In this document: one piece after another, positions 18,810 to 26,003 of the stretch
How positions within the stretch are numbered: position 1 is the stretch's first letter
Layout of the letters: each line of letters opens with the position of its first letter
Assembly: GCF_001689125.2 (NCBI RefSeq)
Contig: NZ_CP015405.2
Location: forward strand, 3,513,001 to 3,577,000
DNA length: 64,000 nucleotides
Direction: 5' to 3'
DNA from: Blautia pseudococcoides
Lineage (GTDB): Bacteria > Bacillota > Clostridia > Lachnospirales > Lachnospiraceae
Made by a program: the position numbers and the translations under genes
The notes under the pieces: generated by a model
What the model saw: the letters and a program-made list of their open reading frames with translations, nothing else
What the model was told of the DNA's origin: nothing
Databases searched by the model: none

Positions 18810-19166
18810 TTATCCAGTTCGTGAAGCTGATGACTTTTCCGATTTTACTTTGTAAGCCTGGGCCTTCTCTTCTACAATCCCTATAAGCTTTATCTGTTCA
18901 CGCTCTGGTAGAACTTTAAAATTTTCAAGCATTTCCTGTTCGTTTTGAGTAAGTATCCCCCTTTCCATTCTCACTCCCGTGAGAATATAGTAAATATCAG
19001 CATTGTAAATTTCCTGTAATTTGAGGAGGAAATTACTGCTTATTTCTCTTCTATCATTTTCATAATTTGATAAAGCACCTAGAGAAATGCCTGTTGAATC
19101 CCTTAAATCAGTTGTTTTTAAGCCTTGTTCTTTTCTCCATGCCAATAACCTCATTCCAATGGACAT
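18810..19166 (-). CDS. XRE-family (HTH_3) prophage repressor
   Basis: 118 residues. The helix-turn-helix spans about 5-60 (L-K-T-T-D-L-R-D-S-T-G-I-S-L-G-A-L-S-N-Y) and the C-terminal half is charged. A GAGAGGTGA site sits four bases before the ATG at 19166; the upstream in-frame codons (to 19271) have no such site and are not used. The gene faces away from a strong opposite promoter (19198-19225) that contains palindromic sites, the usual arrangement of a phage repressor and the operator it controls. Confidence 0.85.
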   Translation of the reverse strand: MSIGMRLLAWRKEQGLKTTDLRDSTGISLGALSNYENDRREISSNFLLKLQEIYNADIYYILTGVRMERGILTQNEQEMLENFKVLPEREQIKLIGIVEEKAQAYKVKSEKSSASRTG

Positions 19167-19197
19167 AAAATCACCTCTCATAAACGTGAAATTATTG

Positions 19198-19250
19198 TTG
19201 ACTTTTCTCACGTATGTGATATAATAAAAGTGTAGAAAGTGACACTTTCT
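19198..19250 (+). promoter_or_regulatory. Prophage rightward promoter with two palindromic operators
   Basis: TTGACT (19198-19203) and TATAAT (19220-19225) with a 16-bp spacer form a strong promoter towards the structural genes. TCAC-gtat-GTGA lies inside the spacer (about 19208-19219). A perfect 17-bp palindrome AGAAAGTGACACTTTCT (19234-19250) lies just downstream of the start site. These are probable repressor sites; GTGA/TCAC half-sites are shared. Confidence 0.7.
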
Positions 19251-19349
19251 CACGGTTAATATAAGTTTCATTATAGCATTTTAATAGGTAAATGGGTAGG
19301 AAAATTTTTGGCTTCTATACCAATCATTTTCCCAGTGTAAAAGGAGGAA

Positions 19350-19649
19350 ATGTTGAAATCTCCCAAAAGTAATGCCAAATCCGTCCGCATGACAGATGAA
19401 GTTTTAGCTTATATTCAATCTATGGATGGAAAAGGTTTTAATGAAAAATTTGAGAATATGGTCTTGTATGCCATGAAAACCGAAAAAGACCGTGAACGTC
19501 ATATAGCCATTTTGGATGACGAGATAGCCCGCAAGCGTGATATTCTGCAAAGCCTTCAGGCGATAGATAACCGTCTTGTATGGGTACGTCGTTCGTTGGC
19601 AGGTCTGGCAGACCAGGTATCCGGTCTGATAGATAGTGATGAAATGTAA
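19350..19649 (+). CDS. Small prophage protein, ribbon-helix-helix-like with coiled coil
   Basis: 99 residues, first gene after the rightward promoter. The N-terminal K-S-V-R-M-T-D-E-V-L-A-Y-I-Q pattern resembles a ribbon-helix-helix DNA-binding strand and helix. Residues about 50-95 form a long charged helix (coiled coil). AAGGAGG is only two bases before the ATG at 19350; the next codon, TTG at 19353, has better spacing and may be the true start. A DNA-binding control protein is plausible; no family is assigned. Confidence 0.55.
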   Translation: MLKSPKSNAKSVRMTDEVLAYIQSMDGKGFNEKFENMVLYAMKTEKDRERHIAILDDEIARKRDILQSLQAIDNRLVWVRRSLAGLADQVSGLIDSDEM

Positions 19650-19700
19650 CTCATTTTGACATCCGGATATCTGCCTGCAGCTCTTCGGGCGAGATACAAA
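19643..19700 (+). repeat. Prophage leader element, copy A
   Basis: Begins AATGTAACTCA (19643-19653) and ends GAGATACAAA (19691-19700), with CTGCAG and a CTCTTCGGG motif between. It overlaps the end of the preceding gene and borders the GC-rich region. Related copies lie at 21567, 23456, 24362 and 26230. Confidence 0.65.
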
Positions 19701-20010
19701 GGTGTAACGCACGTGCACCCGTGCTTTACATAGATTTAGTAACCATTGTGTGGCCGGGGCACCAACACCGCCCTGGCAGTCCCTAAAAGCCTTAACCCTG
19801 CAAAAAGCAACCCTTATCCGCCGTAACCTTACGGCGCTCCCCCCTTTTTCCTTGGGCGTCTGCGCGCAGCGCGCTTAAACCAGCGTCCCTTGGGCACCCG
19901 GGCGCCGGGTCCCATGGGGCGGTGGGGCGCCGGGTGAGCGGTCGGGGCCATCATGCAGTGCACTGGGTGACGTAGTAGTGGTTGAGGCAAACAATTAAAA
20001 GGGGGATTTT
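19701..20010. other. GC-rich structured non-coding region, candidate phage origin/packaging signal
   Basis: 310 bp without a credible gene, much richer in G+C than the rest of the prophage. It holds a perfect hairpin CGCCGTAA-cc-TTACGGCG (19819-19836), a GCGCGC-AGC-GCGC dyad near 19862, ACCCGG-gcg-CCGGGT near 19896-19910, an 11-bp direct repeat GGGCGCCGGGT (19900-19910 and 19925-19935) and a CAGTGCACTG palindrome near 19955. M13 has a comparable hairpin-rich intergenic region for strand origins and packaging. Its function here is inferred from position and structure. Confidence 0.6.
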
Positions 20011-20139
20011 ATGTATATCAGTGTTTATAACATGTACATCCTGTTTGACAAGCTGTCTGCTTTATCAAACGTCCGCTTTTTTGCTCTTTTATTTACGGCT
20101 GTTGCTTTGTTTTTTTATTATGTCTGGTATAACATGTAA
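20011..20139 (+). CDS. 42-residue prophage membrane protein (pVII/pIX-like candidate)
   Basis: A very short gene below common ORF cut-offs, with a strong AAGGGGGA site four to five bases before its ATG. Residues about 22-38 (V-R-F-F-A-L-L-F-T-A-V-A-L-F-F-Y-Y) form one membrane helix. It ends in Y-N-M and has few charges. The position, just after the structured region and before the coat genes, suits a minor coat protein at the phage tip. A 76-residue ORF at 19982-20212 overlaps in another frame and has no matching ribosome binding site. Confidence 0.55.
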   Translation: MYISVYNMYILFDKLSALSNVRFFALLFTAVALFFYYVWYNM

Positions 20140-20232
20140 TCCGCCTGTTTATAGGCTGGCGGTTTATATAGATAACAAATTATTATGTTTTGACTGTCTT
20201 GCTTATATGTAGGACAGCAGAGAGGAGAAAAA

Positions 20233-20568
20233 ATGAACACACAAAGAATTTTGTTACTGTACGCTGGGGAATACGATATGAAGGCTAAGGATACCGGAGA
20301 GATCGTAAAGGGCTGTACATTTAAGTATCTTTTTTTTGGTGAAAAAGGTGAACTGTTAAAATCTCATTATGATCAGGTAGGAGGAGTTGGTTATCAGCCC
20401 GCCAAATGTACTGTTGATTTTGACAAAAGAAGTCAGGTTGTATCTGCTCCGGCAATTTATGATGCAGAGTTTATCATGAAGGTTGGTAGTGATGGCAAAC
20501 CCGTCCTGGTTGTTGATACGTTGCATTATCTTTGTGATGCAACCTTTGGTATGCTTGAAAAGAAATAG
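20233..20568 (+). CDS. Candidate ssDNA-binding protein (gene V-like by position)
   Basis: 111 residues, soluble, rich in beta-strand-forming residues with many aromatics (F-K-Y-L-F-F-G and a D-Q-V-G-G-V-G-Y-Q-P segment). An AGAGGAG site precedes the ATG. M13-type phages place the ssDNA-binding protein (87-144 residues, OB-like fold) immediately before the small coat genes, exactly where this gene sits. The sequence alone does not identify the fold, so the assignment rests mainly on synteny and size. Confidence 0.5.
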   Translation: MNTQRILLLYAGEYDMKAKDTGEIVKGCTFKYLFFGEKGELLKSHYDQVGGVGYQPAKCTVDFDKRSQVVSAPAIYDAEFIMKVGSDGKPVLVVDTLHYLCDATFGMLEKK

Positions 20569-20577
20569 GTGGTATAT

Positions 20578-21123
20578 ATGCAGGAACAGGTAGAAACGAT
20601 TGAGACTACTGACTATTTACCGCAATTTGATTCCCTTCATCAGGATTTGATTAGTATTCAGGGATCGCTCACTGATATACAATCTGCCCTGGCGGAAACG
20701 CCATATACAGATGTTTTTACGCTGATACATGAAAAGCTGGAATTGATCGACGGGAAACTGGTTGAACCTGTCTTAGTAGAAGATATGTTATGTGTCCCTG
20801 TCTATCAGCAATTGCAGTCAGAAGAAAGTGGTGCTATTGATGAAAGTGTACAACAGGAAGACCCGGAAAAAGAAACTCCTGTTACAGATAATCCAGAAAA
20901 AGCTGTTGAAAATAACCCTGCCGTTGAACCAGCGGTTACAGCCGACTATACAGAGGATATACAAGCTCTGCTTTTGGCTGTTAAGGATGTGAATAAGCAT
21001 CTCGAGAAGGTAGAGATCTATCAGCAGAATATGCAGAATATCCAGATTCCTATTATGGGCTGTGTAGCTCTTATATTCGGCGGAATCCTGGCTCTTATAT
21101 GCAGTAACTATATTAAGCATTAA
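20578..21123 (+). CDS. Prophage membrane-anchored protein with acidic linker
   Basis: 181 residues. An N-terminal helical region (about 10-60, S-L-H-Q-D-L-I-S-I-Q) and an acidic Pro/Glu-rich linker (about 85-120) are followed by a helix and a single C-terminal membrane segment (about 158-176, I-M-G-C-V-A-L-I-F-G-G-I-L-A-L-I). The AGGTGG site upstream favours the ATG at 20578 over a GTG at 20569. Family not recognised. The single-anchor layout among coat genes suggests a virion or assembly component. Confidence 0.6.
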   Translation: MQEQVETIETTDYLPQFDSLHQDLISIQGSLTDIQSALAETPYTDVFTLIHEKLELIDGKLVEPVLVEDMLCVPVYQQLQSEESGAIDESVQQEDPEKETPVTDNPEKAVENNPAVEPAVTADYTEDIQALLLAVKDVNKHLEKVEIYQQNMQNIQIPIMGCVALIFGGILALICSNYIKH

Positions 21124-21136
21124 GGAGGTAAGACCT

Positions 21137-21313
21137 ATGGAAAAAGTAGTACATACAGCAGAGGTTTTATCCTCTGCCGCAGAAGTCCTCCCGTTAGGGG
21201 AGATCGCAAAACTTATGATTTCATTTATCCCTGTTGGCTTTGTCTTAGGCTTCATCTGCCTGTTATTGGGGCTTTGCATTTCCGGGATAATGAAAATATT
21301 TAAAAGGGTATAA
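21137..21313 (+). CDS. 58-residue prophage membrane protein (minor coat candidate)
   Basis: Read directly from the sequence; too short for common ORF cut-offs. TAAGGAGGT (overlapping the previous stop) lies about nine bases before the ATG. Residues about 30-50 form a hydrophobic helix (F-V-L-G-F-I-C-L-L-L-G-L-C-I), flanked by an acidic N-terminal part and a basic tail (M-K-I-F-K-R-V). The layout is that of a filamentous-phage coat subunit. It is the gene directly before the probable major coat gene, 17 bp apart. Confidence 0.65.
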   Translation: MEKVVHTAEVLSSAAEVLPLGEIAKLMISFIPVGFVLGFICLLLGLCISGIMKIFKRV

Positions 21314-21330
21314 CCCGGAAAGGAGAAATT

Positions 21331-21495
21331 ATGGAAGCTATTACAACCGCATTAACGACCCAAATGACAGAGATCGGCACATCCCTTACCAGTCTTGTGA
21401 CAAGCACCCTGCCGATTGCCTTACCTCTTATTGGTGGTGTTTTCCTGATTACAAAAGGTATTAGTGTATTTAAGAAAGTCACAAACAAAGCTTGA
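21331..21495 (+). CDS. Probable major coat protein (pVIII-like), 54 residues
   Basis: Read directly from the sequence; too short for common ORF cut-offs. It has an AAAGGAG site seven bases before the ATG. The first ~28 residues are polar and Thr/Ser-rich with two acidic residues. Residues about 29-43 are hydrophobic (L-P-I-A-L-P-L-I-G-G-V-F-L-I), and the C-terminus is basic (K-G-I-S-V-F-K-K-V-T-N-K-A). This acidic-hydrophobic-basic plan is the hallmark of inovirus major coat proteins, whose basic end contacts DNA. No classical signal peptide is seen. The strong terminator directly after it parallels the one after M13 gene VIII. Confidence 0.75.
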   Translation: MEAITTALTTQMTEIGTSLTSLVTSTLPIALPLIGGVFLITKGISVFKKVTNKA

Positions 21496-21520
21496 CAGAT
21501 TGGGATGCAAAATCCCGGTG

Positions 21521-21559
21521 GAGGGGGAAGCTTCCCCCTCTAATTTTTTAACTTTTTTT
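21521..21559 (+). terminator. Strong terminator after the coat gene
   Basis: A perfect GAGGGGGAAG/CTTCCCCCTC palindrome (21521-21540) followed by a T-rich tract. It separates the coat genes from the adhesin gene, matching the central terminator of M13-type phages that keeps coat-protein mRNA abundant. Confidence 0.9.
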
Positions 21560-21566
21560 ATGAAAA

Positions 21567-21632
21567 TGTATCTCAAATCAGTTGTGCTGCGGAGCTGGAT
21601 GCGTCCCGATCGGGAATGCTGTTGAGATACAA
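21567..21632 (+). repeat. Prophage leader element, copy B
   Basis: TGTATCTCAA (21567-21576) and TTGAGATACA (21622-21631) are perfect 10-bp inverted repeats enclosing GTGCTGCGG and a TCCCGATCGGGA palindrome. The element ends 17 bases before the GTG start of the adhesin gene. Confidence 0.7.
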
Positions 21633-21648
21633 GAAAGGAAGGTGTGAT

Positions 21649-23223
21649 GTGAAGAAAAGAAAATCAAGAATCTGGAAGTACAGGAAAAGGATAATATGCA
21701 TCCTGCTTTGCTGTATTACTCTCCTGTCATCCATCTACTATGCATATAAACATGCGGAGGAAGTGCAGGCTATAGCTATTGTGGATGATCTTGCTGTCAT
21801 ACTTATGATAGCGGCGGCCTGCGGGGTGGGATGGACAACTTATAAGACTATGACAGATGGAAGTTCTGCCTTTGACATTTCAGGGCTTGAGGATGCTATG
21901 GAAGATAGCTGGAATAATGCACAAATCATACAGTTTCCGAATCAAAGTCCCGATGACTTTGACCCGAATCAAGATGATCCGAATGAAAAGCCCTCTAACT
22001 GGAAGCAGTTTAAGGAATGGGTTAAACAGCACGGTAAAGTCTTAAAGATCACTGGCACTGTAGTTGGGAGTATCATCACGGGTATGGTGGGGGATTTTAT
22101 TAAAAAAAGGGAAGAAGGCACTATTAAACCTGAAAATATTGAATTATCAGCGCAGACTATGGAACTTATAAAAAGTAAGATAAATGAATATCCTTGTGTA
22201 ACTGTATATAATCAAAATGGAATTCCTGGTAACTATGCTCCTATTTTGACTAAAACTCCAACTGTAAGGTATCCTATGGTTTCCCAAACTTCTCAAGATA
22301 TTATTGGTTGTCCTGTTTCTGATACTTTTGTAGAAATTGCGTTTGGTAAAGCATATGTTGTTGCAGGACAGGGAATTAGTTTAAATCCTGATTGGGTAGT
22401 TTTTACTGGTGCTATATCTTTTTCTAGTGTAGAAGATGCTATGAATTATATTGATAGTGGTGCTTCATCTATTAAATATCCCGGTAAGGTAAATCCAAAT
22501 TCCATGCCATTATCTACTGATATAATGGACTGGATAGGGGACAATCCTGAAAAAGAAAAACCGGATGATCCGTTTTATGGCGAAATTCGGTTGCCGAATC
22601 AGGATGAAATGGACGAATTGCTTAAGAAAGTGCAAGAAATCAGTGAAAAAGATACTGGCGGGGATGCGGGGGAAGATACGAATAAAGAAGAGGAAATCAG
22701 GACATTATTTGACACTTTTATTAATACGTTGACTAACCCTGACTTGAATCCAAATCCTGATCCGAATCCTGACCCTGACCCGGATCCTGATCCTGACCCG
22801 AATCCTGATCCGAATCCTGATCCTAATCCGAATCCTGACCCGAATCCTGACCCGAATCCTGATCCTGACCCGAATCCTGATCCTGACCCGAATCCTGATC
22901 CTGACCCGAATCCTGATCCTGACCCGAATCCTGATCCTGGCGGCGATGGTGAAATCGGTGATTATACAGCAGATTTAACAGAAATATTTCCTTTTTGTAT
23001 CCCTTTTGATCTAATCAAGGCTTTTAAGGTTTTGTCCGCTAAGGCCGAAGCTCCGGTCTTCAAATTTCCATTTAAGCTTGATTATGGCCCGGTACATATT
23101 GACGAAAAATGGGAACTTGATATGTCAGATTTTGAATCTGTGGTACAAATTTTAAGGATTATTGAAACATTAGGTTTTATTGTTTCTCTTATCCTTGTCA
23201 CAAGAAATTTAATTAAGGGGTGA
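21649..23223 (+). CDS. pIII-like adsorption protein with Asp-Pro/Asn-Pro linker
   Basis: 524 residues from a GTG start. A basic N-terminus (K-K-R-K-S-R) and a hydrophobic stretch (I-I-C-I-L-L-C-C-I-T-L-L) act as signal sequence, and a second hydrophobic segment lies near residues 48-60. A ~250-residue globular region follows. Residues about 364-430 are an uninterrupted D-P/N-P repeat linker, then a ~90-residue C-terminal domain ending in a membrane anchor (I-V-S-L-I-L-V-T-R). This is the layout of inovirus attachment proteins: receptor-binding part, flexible linker, virion/membrane anchor. In M13 the linkers are Gly-rich; here they are Pro-rich and stiffer. An upstream ATG at 21616 would put the leader element inside the gene and has no ribosome binding site, so GTG at 21649 (AAGGTG upstream) is used. 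Confidence 0.75.
   Translation: MKKRKSRIWKYRKRIICILLCCITLLSSIYYAYKHAEEVQAIAIVDDLAVILMIAAACGVGWTTYKTMTDGSSAFDISGLEDAMEDSWNNAQIIQFPNQSPDDFDPNQDDPNEKPSNWKQFKEWVKQHGKVLKITGTVVGSIITGMVGDFIKKREEGTIKPENIELSAQTMELIKSKINEYPCVTVYNQNGIPGNYAPILTKTPTVRYPMVSQTSQDIIGCPVSDTFVEIAFGKAYVVAGQGISLNPDWVVFTGAISFSSVEDAMNYIDSGASSIKYPGKVNPNSMPLSTDIMDWIGDNPEKEKPDDPFYGEIRLPNQDEMDELLKKVQEISEKDTGGDAGEDTNKEEEIRTLFDTFINTLTNPDLNPNPDPNPDPDPDPDPDPNPDPNPDPNPNPDPNPDPNPDPDPNPDPDPNPDPDPNPDPDPNPDPGGDGEIGDYTADLTEIFPFCIPFDLIKAFKVLSAKAEAPVFKFPFKLDYGPVHIDEKWELDMSDFESVVQILRIIETLGFIVSLILVTRNLIKG
22738..22938 (+). repeat. In-frame tandem repeat encoding the D-P/N-P linker
   Basis: About 200 bp of 6-bp-based repeats. At 22855-22926 an 18-bp unit, AATCCTGATCCTGACCCG, occurs four times without change. 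Such repeats can expand or contract by slippage in multiples that keep the frame, altering linker length. Confidence 0.9.
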
Positions 23224-23227
23224 TCTT

Positions 23228-23449
23228 ATGGAGATTGTCACAAAATTTTTGGATGCTGTTTTATCTTTGTTACCCAGAAGTCCGTTTGTAGCGTTTATCG
23301 ATGCTATGGAAAACCTGCCTTTTTTGACTGCACTAAATTATTTTATTCCTATTTCGACTTTTATCAGTATTGGTGAAGCCTGGCTGGTGTCTGTAGGAGT
23401 GTTCTATCTTTATAGCATCCTGCTCCGGTGGATAAGGGCTATATCCTAA
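23228..23449 (+). CDS. Small prophage membrane protein (pVI-like by position)
   Basis: 73 residues with hydrophobic segments near 5-20, 30-45 and 48-66 and a basic C-terminus (L-R-W-I-R-A). It starts five bases after the adhesin stop and is probably translated with it. In M13, gene VI (112 residues, membrane protein at the same virion end as pIII) follows gene III. The role is inferred from position and hydrophobicity. Confidence 0.6.
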   Translation: MEIVTKFLDAVLSLLPRSPFVAFIDAMENLPFLTALNYFIPISTFISIGEAWLVSVGVFYLYSILLRWIRAIS

Positions 23450-23455
23450 CACCAT

Positions 23456-23511
23456 AATGTGATACAAAATTTACGCTGCAGCCAGGGTATCTGCAGAAAA
23501 AATGAGATACA
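23456..23511 (+). repeat. Prophage leader element, copy C
   Basis: Contains TGTGATACAAA at the left, CTGCAG twice, and TGAGATACA (23503-23511) at the right. GTATCT (23487-23492) pairs with AGATAC (23505-23510). It ends 15 bases before the Zot start. Confidence 0.6.
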
Positions 23512-23526
23512 GAAAGGGGTAATCAT

Positions 23527-24231
23527 ATGATAATCTTCTACTCGGGAACTCCCGGTTCTGGAAAATCTTTGCATGTTGCCAGTAATTTATATTGGTGGAT
23601 CAGGGCGGGCAGACCTGCAATCGGGAATTTTGATATAAACCTTGACCGGATCAAGACACGTAACAATAAGCGCTATACTTTTTTACGCAATAATGAGATC
23701 ACACCTGATTATCTCATGCGTTTTGCTCAAGATTATGTAAAAGAAACGGGCAAGATCCGGGAAGACAGTATTTTGCTTGTCCTGGACGAATGCCAGCTTA
23801 TGTTTAATGCCCGGGACTGGTGCCAGCGTGGACGGAACGACTGGTTACAATTTTTTACGCTGCATCGTCATCTTGGATACCGGATAATACTCATTGCCCA
23901 GTTTGACCGGATGATAGACAGACAGGTCCGGAGTCTGATCGAGTACGAGTACATACATCGTAAAGTTAGTAATTTTGGCCTAAAGGGAAAGATCATCTCC
24001 ATGCTTGCCTTTGGCAATCTCTTCGTTTCTGTTAAAGTCTGGTACCCAATGAAGGAAAAAGTCGGCAGTGAATTTTTCCGCGCAAAAAAGCTCTATTACA
24101 GGTTGTACGACACCTATGTGCTGTTCGACCGCCAGGACGCCCGCCCGACTGAGGAAGGGGGCACGGGGGCCCCGCCGAAGGCGGACGGGCATCTTGGCGC
24201 AACCAGCCCAGAAGTGCCGGAGAAAGCCTGA
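23527..24231 (+). CDS. Zot/pI-family phage assembly ATPase
   Basis: 234 residues. The Walker A motif G-T-P-G-S-G-K-S (about 7-14) is followed by a Walker B-like I-L-L-V-L-D-E-C-Q (about 82-90) and by T-L-H-R-H-L-G-Y-R-I-I-L-I-A-Q, the pattern of Zot (zonular occludens toxin/pI) proteins. pI drives export and assembly of filamentous virions through the membrane. M13 pI is ~350 residues with a membrane helix at about 254-270; this protein is shorter and lacks a clear C-terminal membrane segment, so it may rely on partner proteins. The C-terminal 30 residues are low complexity and GC-rich in DNA. This gene is the main marker of the element as an inovirus. Confidence 0.88.
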   Translation: MIIFYSGTPGSGKSLHVASNLYWWIRAGRPAIGNFDINLDRIKTRNNKRYTFLRNNEITPDYLMRFAQDYVKETGKIREDSILLVLDECQLMFNARDWCQRGRNDWLQFFTLHRHLGYRIILIAQFDRMIDRQVRSLIEYEYIHRKVSNFGLKGKIISMLAFGNLFVSVKVWYPMKEKVGSEFFRAKKLYYRLYDTYVLFDRQDARPTEEGGTGAPPKADGHLGATSPEVPEKA

Positions 24232-24395
24232 CCACGAGCTTGTACTACGTGGTCTGAAAATACATATGAATTACACAATGAAACCCGCGTGGTTGACAGG
24301 AAAACAGGGGGAAAACCCGTTTGGCCAAATGGCCTTTCGGCCAAAAACTGAAAAAGGACTGTTTTGAGATACAAAATGGAAAATGAGGTGAAAAT
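24232..24395 (+). other. Zot-rep spacer with nested palindromes and leader element copy D
   Basis: 164 bp. TTTGGCC (24320-24326) and GGCCAAA (24339-24345) enclose a further GGCC pair, giving alternative hairpins. TTTTGAGATACAAAA (24362-24376) is copy D of the leader element, without a clear left half. A GAGGTG site (about 24385-24390) follows and precedes the TTG start of the replication gene. Confidence 0.6.
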
Positions 24396-26003
24396 TTGGT
24401 TGATAAGAGAGACTTTAAAACTTGCCAGATAATGGCTGAAATGTCTGAACAAGATTCAAATTACTGGTTCGATTATAAAAAAAGTAAGTTCCTGCATCAG
24501 ATTGATACTTTTTACTATTCCGTGAAATTTAATAATGATTTTACGGAAGAAACCCGTGATGATCAAGTTATCCGGCTTCGGCATTATTTTGAATTAAAGC
24601 GAAAAGAATTGTTTGAAGTATACGGAAACGTGGTGCCGATATACATAAAGGATTTGGGCAATTTAAATCTGGTTCCGATAACATTCAGCGGATTTTATAA
24701 CATCTGTCTGGAAAAGCCGGAAGAATTTAATATTTTTATTGCTCCCCGGGTCCCCCGTAGTCAAGAGGGGGCATCCGTTACCAGTGAGATTATTGTACAG
24801 ATACGATCGTATATGCTCTGGATGTATGGAGTTCATAATGCATTTGAGCGATCACTTGCCTATGTAAAAGGTATTGCAGATTTTTTTCATTTGGATATAG
24901 ATTTTGTCCAGGAAAATCGTGCTGATTATTGTTGGCACTCGAATTACTTGGCAAATCCAGAAAAGTTCTTTAGTATTGAGAATTTTTACAAGATGCGCGT
25001 TGATCGGTATAAGGGTGCTCATTTCAATACGGAAAAAGTCGGTTCTGAAGATTACCTGATTGATTATGTGGCCCTTGGTAAGCGCGGGCAGAAATGCTTT
25101 GTCAGGATCTACTTAAAGAGTAAGGAAGTTGTAGAAATGGGATATAAGCCGTTTTTCTTCAAAGTCTGGCTATTTCACGGACTTATTAACCGTTACGATT
25201 TTTATTGCTATGAGGAGTGCTTTAAGCGTGGCTCCTGGGGCCATTTGGATATAGCTCGAATAAAATATTATGCGGAATATGGACAAGATGAATCTTTGTG
25301 CCGTAGGGCAAAGCAAATTGTCCTGGACAATGAGAGTCAGTTACATGTGACGGATGATATTAGGCGGTTTGCTAATATGCTTACCCCAAAAATCAATCTG
25401 ATTGTCAACGTTGAGTTCCAGACTATGCGAAAAGCGTCTAAAAATTATCCCTTAATACCATTTAAGGATAATAGTGATAAGGGGTGCTGCCAGCGTATCT
25501 ATGATTACTTGGACAACCATTATATGATTGCAAATTACCTTACCAGTAATATCCTCCGGTTGGTAGAGACTACGGGTGATAGTAACAAGTCCAGGCGGCC
25601 TGATTGTGGTTTTTGGCGTGCGCTCCGTAACACCAAGATGGTGGATGCCCTGGTCCCGAAGGTGCAATTACCATTTATAAGGCAATATAATCGTAATCTC
25701 TCTGCTGATGTCATGAAGCGGCAGTTAATCAACAAAGCGGTCATGTTATCTTTTTACAACAAGGGAATCAACGAGGATAGTCCGGCAAGAGATGCCATGG
25801 AAGCTGTATTAACCTTAAATGATAATGATGTAAAACAGGCTATGAGATATAAACAAAAAAAATCCAGACAGCTATCTGGTCAGGAACTGTCTGGACTTAG
25901 AAATGACTACTCTAGTCTTGATGTAACAATTGTTGATAATGCAACTGGTGCTGTCTATGGTTATGATAGCATGGATGACCTGCTTTTACAAGGGGGCGAT
26001 TAG
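24396..26003 (+). CDS. Putative rolling-circle replication initiator (Rep)
   Basis: 535 residues, TTG start with GAGGTG five bases upstream. The middle region carries G-K-R-G-Q-K-C-F-V-R-I-Y-L-K-S-K-E-V, which resembles the (G-x-R-x-S-x)-F-R-I-Y-D-K-x-x-E block of Rep_trans-type initiators (pT181/Firmicute inovirus style). Several conserved-looking tyrosines follow, but I cannot single out the catalytic one. In filamentous phages the initiator nicks the double-stranded form and stays bound to its 5' end. The gene is the only large protein left to fill this role, between Zot and the integrase. Charged, aromatic-rich N-terminal region; no membrane segments. Confidence 0.65.
   Translation: MVDKRDFKTCQIMAEMSEQDSNYWFDYKKSKFLHQIDTFYYSVKFNNDFTEETRDDQVIRLRHYFELKRKELFEVYGNVVPIYIKDLGNLNLVPITFSGFYNICLEKPEEFNIFIAPRVPRSQEGASVTSEIIVQIRSYMLWMYGVHNAFERSLAYVKGIADFFHLDIDFVQENRADYCWHSNYLANPEKFFSIENFYKMRVDRYKGAHFNTEKVGSEDYLIDYVALGKRGQKCFVRIYLKSKEVVEMGYKPFFFKVWLFHGLINRYDFYCYEECFKRGSWGHLDIARIKYYAEYGQDESLCRRAKQIVLDNESQLHVTDDIRRFANMLTPKINLIVNVEFQTMRKASKNYPLIPFKDNSDKGCCQRIYDYLDNHYMIANYLTSNILRLVETTGDSNKSRRPDCGFWRALRNTKMVDALVPKVQLPFIRQYNRNLSADVMKRQLINKAVMLSFYNKGINEDSPARDAMEAVLTLNDNDVKQAMRYKQKKSRQLSGQELSGLRNDYSSLDVTIVDNATGAVYGYDSMDDLLLQGGD

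Noticed and set aside
19982..20212. 76-residue ORF on the + strand
   Set aside because: It overlaps the 42-residue gene at 20011 that has a strong ribosome binding site at correct spacing; the longer ORF has none.
20818..21279. 153-residue minus-strand ORF in the coat-gene region
   Set aside because: Lies opposite three plus-strand genes with good ribosome binding sites and has no family features; a shadow frame.
22738..22938. CRISPR-like short repeats
   Set aside because: The repeats are contiguous, without unique spacers, and lie in frame in a coding gene; they encode the D-P/N-P linker.
23527..24231. FtsK/plasmid-transfer ATPase (integrative conjugative element)
   Set aside because: The size, the G-T-P-G-S-G-K-S motif at the extreme N-terminus and the lack of relaxase or T4SS genes match Zot/pI of filamentous phages, not conjugation machinery.
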